NCBI GenBank assembly: GCA_947485745.1
Contig: CANKQY010000012.1
Location: 1-42,238, forward strand
Direction of reading: 5' to 3'
DNA length: 42,238 nt
DNA from: Bacteroidota bacterium
GTDB lineage: Bacteria; Bacteroidota; Bacteroidia; UKL13-3
The notes under the pieces are model-generated. The model was not told the DNA's origin. It worked only from the letters and a program-made list of their open reading frames with translations, and ran no database searches. Positions 40,951 to 42,238 of this stretch are shown piece after piece; positions within the stretch are counted from its first letter, which is position 1; every line of letters starts with the position of its first letter. Position numbers and translations under genes: made by a program.

Positions 40951-42231
40951 ATGATTAATATTCTGCTAATAGGTTCTGGAGGAAGGGAGCACGCTTTTTC
41001 TATGCAACTCGCCAAAAGTACATTATGTGAGCAATTGTTTATTATGCCTGGCAATGCCGGAACAGCAGACTTAGGAATAAACGTTGATATCAATCCATTA
41101 GATTTTCCAACTGTTGGGCAGTTTTGTGTTAGCAACAATATTGAGCTACTGATTGTTGGCCCAGAAGACCCTTTGGTTAACGGCATACGCAACTTTTTTG
41201 AAGCAGATCCTCTACTTAAAAACATCGCATTTGTTGGTCCAGATAAAACAGGTGCCCAAATGGAAGGTAGCAAAGACTGGAGCAAAATATTCATGCAAAA
41301 GCATGGCGTACCCACTGCAGCTTATAAAACTTTTACACAAGATAATTTAAGTGAGGGCATTGCCTATTTACAAAACCATAGTTTACCAATAGTTTTAAAG
41401 GCCGATGGTTTGGCAGCTGGCAAAGGTGTTTTAATTTGTGAAACCAAAGAAGAGGCTGTAGCAGAATTACAATTAATGATTGCCGAAAAGAAGTTTGGTT
41501 CAGCCAGTGCAAAAGTAGTTGTTGAAGAATTTTTAAAAGGCATTGAGCTTTCTGTGTTTGTGTTAACAGATGGAAAAAACTACCAAATTTTACCCTCAGC
41601 AAAAGATTACAAAAGAATTGGAGAAGGAGATGCCGGACTCAATACAGGTGGCATGGGAGCTATTAGTCCGCTGCCGTTTGCCAATGAAGCTTATATAAAG
41701 AAAGTAGAAGAGCGCATTATTATTCCAACCATCAACGGCTTACAAAAAGATGGCATTCATTATGTAGGATTTATTTTTATTGGCTTAATGAATGTAAATG
41801 AAGAGCCTTTTGTAATAGAATACAATTGCCGCATGGGCGATCCAGAAACAGAAGTAGTTTTGCCACGCATTCAAAACGATTTAGTAGAACTAATGTTAGC
41901 CACCGCTCAAGGTAATTTAAATACCATCAATTTACGGGTTGATCCAAGAACTGCTACAACCATTATGTTGGTTTCGGAAGGTTATCCTGAGGCCTATGAA
42001 AAAGGAAAAGTAATGACTCAATTAGATGGAGTGAAAGACTCTATTTTGTTTCATGCAGGCACCAAAAGAAATGAGCAAGGCGAGCTAATTAGCAATGGTG
42101 GCAGGGTATTGGCCGTAACATCCTTTGGCAGCAATATTGCAGAAGCACTCGAAATCAGCAAGCGCAATGCGGCCATTATACAGTTTGATAATAAGTATTA
42201 CCGCAAGGATATTGGGTATGAGTTTATTTAA
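40951..42231 (+). CDS. purD: Phosphoribosylamine-glycine ligase
   Basis: ATP-grasp enzyme of 426 residues joining glycine to phosphoribosylamine, the second step of purine synthesis. The N-terminal NILLIGSGGREHAFSMQLA is the family's opening. LIVGPEDPLVNGI, MEGSKDWSKIFMQKHGVPTA and VLKADGLAAGKGVLIC are ATP-grasp landmarks. EEFLKGIELSVFVLTDG, GDAGLNTGGMGAISP and EYNCRMGDPETEVVLPR complete the set, and the length is normal. The C-terminal domain ends with AIIQFDNKYYRKDIGYEFI. It is cytoplasmic. The stop at 42229-42231 is seven bases from the window edge, so the downstream context is not visible. Confidence 0.96.
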   Translation: MINILLIGSGGREHAFSMQLAKSTLCEQLFIMPGNAGTADLGINVDINPLDFPTVGQFCVSNNIELLIVGPEDPLVNGIRNFFEADPLLKNIAFVGPDKTGAQMEGSKDWSKIFMQKHGVPTAAYKTFTQDNLSEGIAYLQNHSLPIVLKADGLAAGKGVLICETKEEAVAELQLMIAEKKFGSASAKVVVEEFLKGIELSVFVLTDGKNYQILPSAKDYKRIGEGDAGLNTGGMGAISPLPFANEAYIKKVEERIIIPTINGLQKDGIHYVGFIFIGLMNVNEEPFVIEYNCRMGDPETEVVLPRIQNDLVELMLATAQGNLNTINLRVDPRTATTIMLVSEGYPEAYEKGKVMTQLDGVKDSILFHAGTKRNEQGELISNGGRVLAVTSFGSNIAEALEISKRNAAIIQFDNKYYRKDIGYEFI

Positions 42232-42238
42232 AAATTTA

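Noticed and set aside
40938-41315. 125-codon minus-strand frame over purD
   Set aside because: Antisense to the highly conserved N-terminal ATP-grasp region of purD.

Overview
The window is chromosomal DNA of an AT-rich Bacteroidota bacterium, most like the Sphingobacteriales/Chitinophagales side of the phylum. The evidence is the gene order CBS protein-nadK-DUF6089-uppS-bamA-ompH-ompH-murI, two type IX secretion (T9SS) cargo proteins beside a CarboxypepD_reg-like TonB-dependent receptor, a fused E1 alpha/beta ketoacid dehydrogenase, TAnnTTTG-type -7 promoter boxes, and almost no Shine-Dalgarno sequences. Thirty-six protein genes are called. No tRNA, rRNA, CRISPR array, prophage or classical IS was seen.

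Layout. 1-800: the end of a TIGR02757 gene, then a tandem array of palindromic REP units (150-378), a strongly structured stand-alone RNA candidate with 6S-like architecture (415-608), and an unrelated 91-bp palindromic element (640-730). 822-3300: a small membrane protein, an M61 peptidase and a Crp/Fnr regulator. 3643-14950: a long same-strand run with GT9 glycosyltransferase, PabA-type amidotransferase, hydrolase, CBS protein, NAD kinase, two DUF6089 proteins, undecaprenyl-PP synthase, BamA, two OmpH/Skp chaperones and glutamate racemase. This is a cell-envelope biogenesis block. 14953-16650: one lipoprotein, one apparently truncated lipoprotein, and a RAYT (REP-associated tyrosine transposase) whose stop codon abuts a REP palindrome, followed by more REP copies. 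16648-24011 (minus strand): fhs, rocD, a T9SS cargo protein and a TonB-dependent receptor. 24285-27767: a large fibronectin-III T9SS protein. 27822-34640: fused E1, two DUF1573 proteins, lolA and ftsK. 34779-42231: a membrane-anchored protein, a coenzyme-B12 acyl-CoA mutase subunit, a split 5'-nucleotidase pair, dnaA, dihydrofolate reductase and purD.

The most distinctive system is the RAYT/REP pair. Eight copies of a 20-bp palindrome (consensus GGGCGAAAAATCTTTCGCCC) occur in two places: directly after the RAYT gene, and 16 kb away directly after the TIGR02757 gene. Three copies share an upstream CCCGGG-N9-GTAW extension, and in the RAYT gene this extension is part of its final codons. Other observations of note are the structured RNA at 415-608, a strongly over-represented decamer GGTTTGAACC (nine exact copies on both strands, mostly inside genes), and several -7 boxes so close to ATG that leaderless mRNAs are predicted. 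All calls come from reading the sequence; no database search was run.
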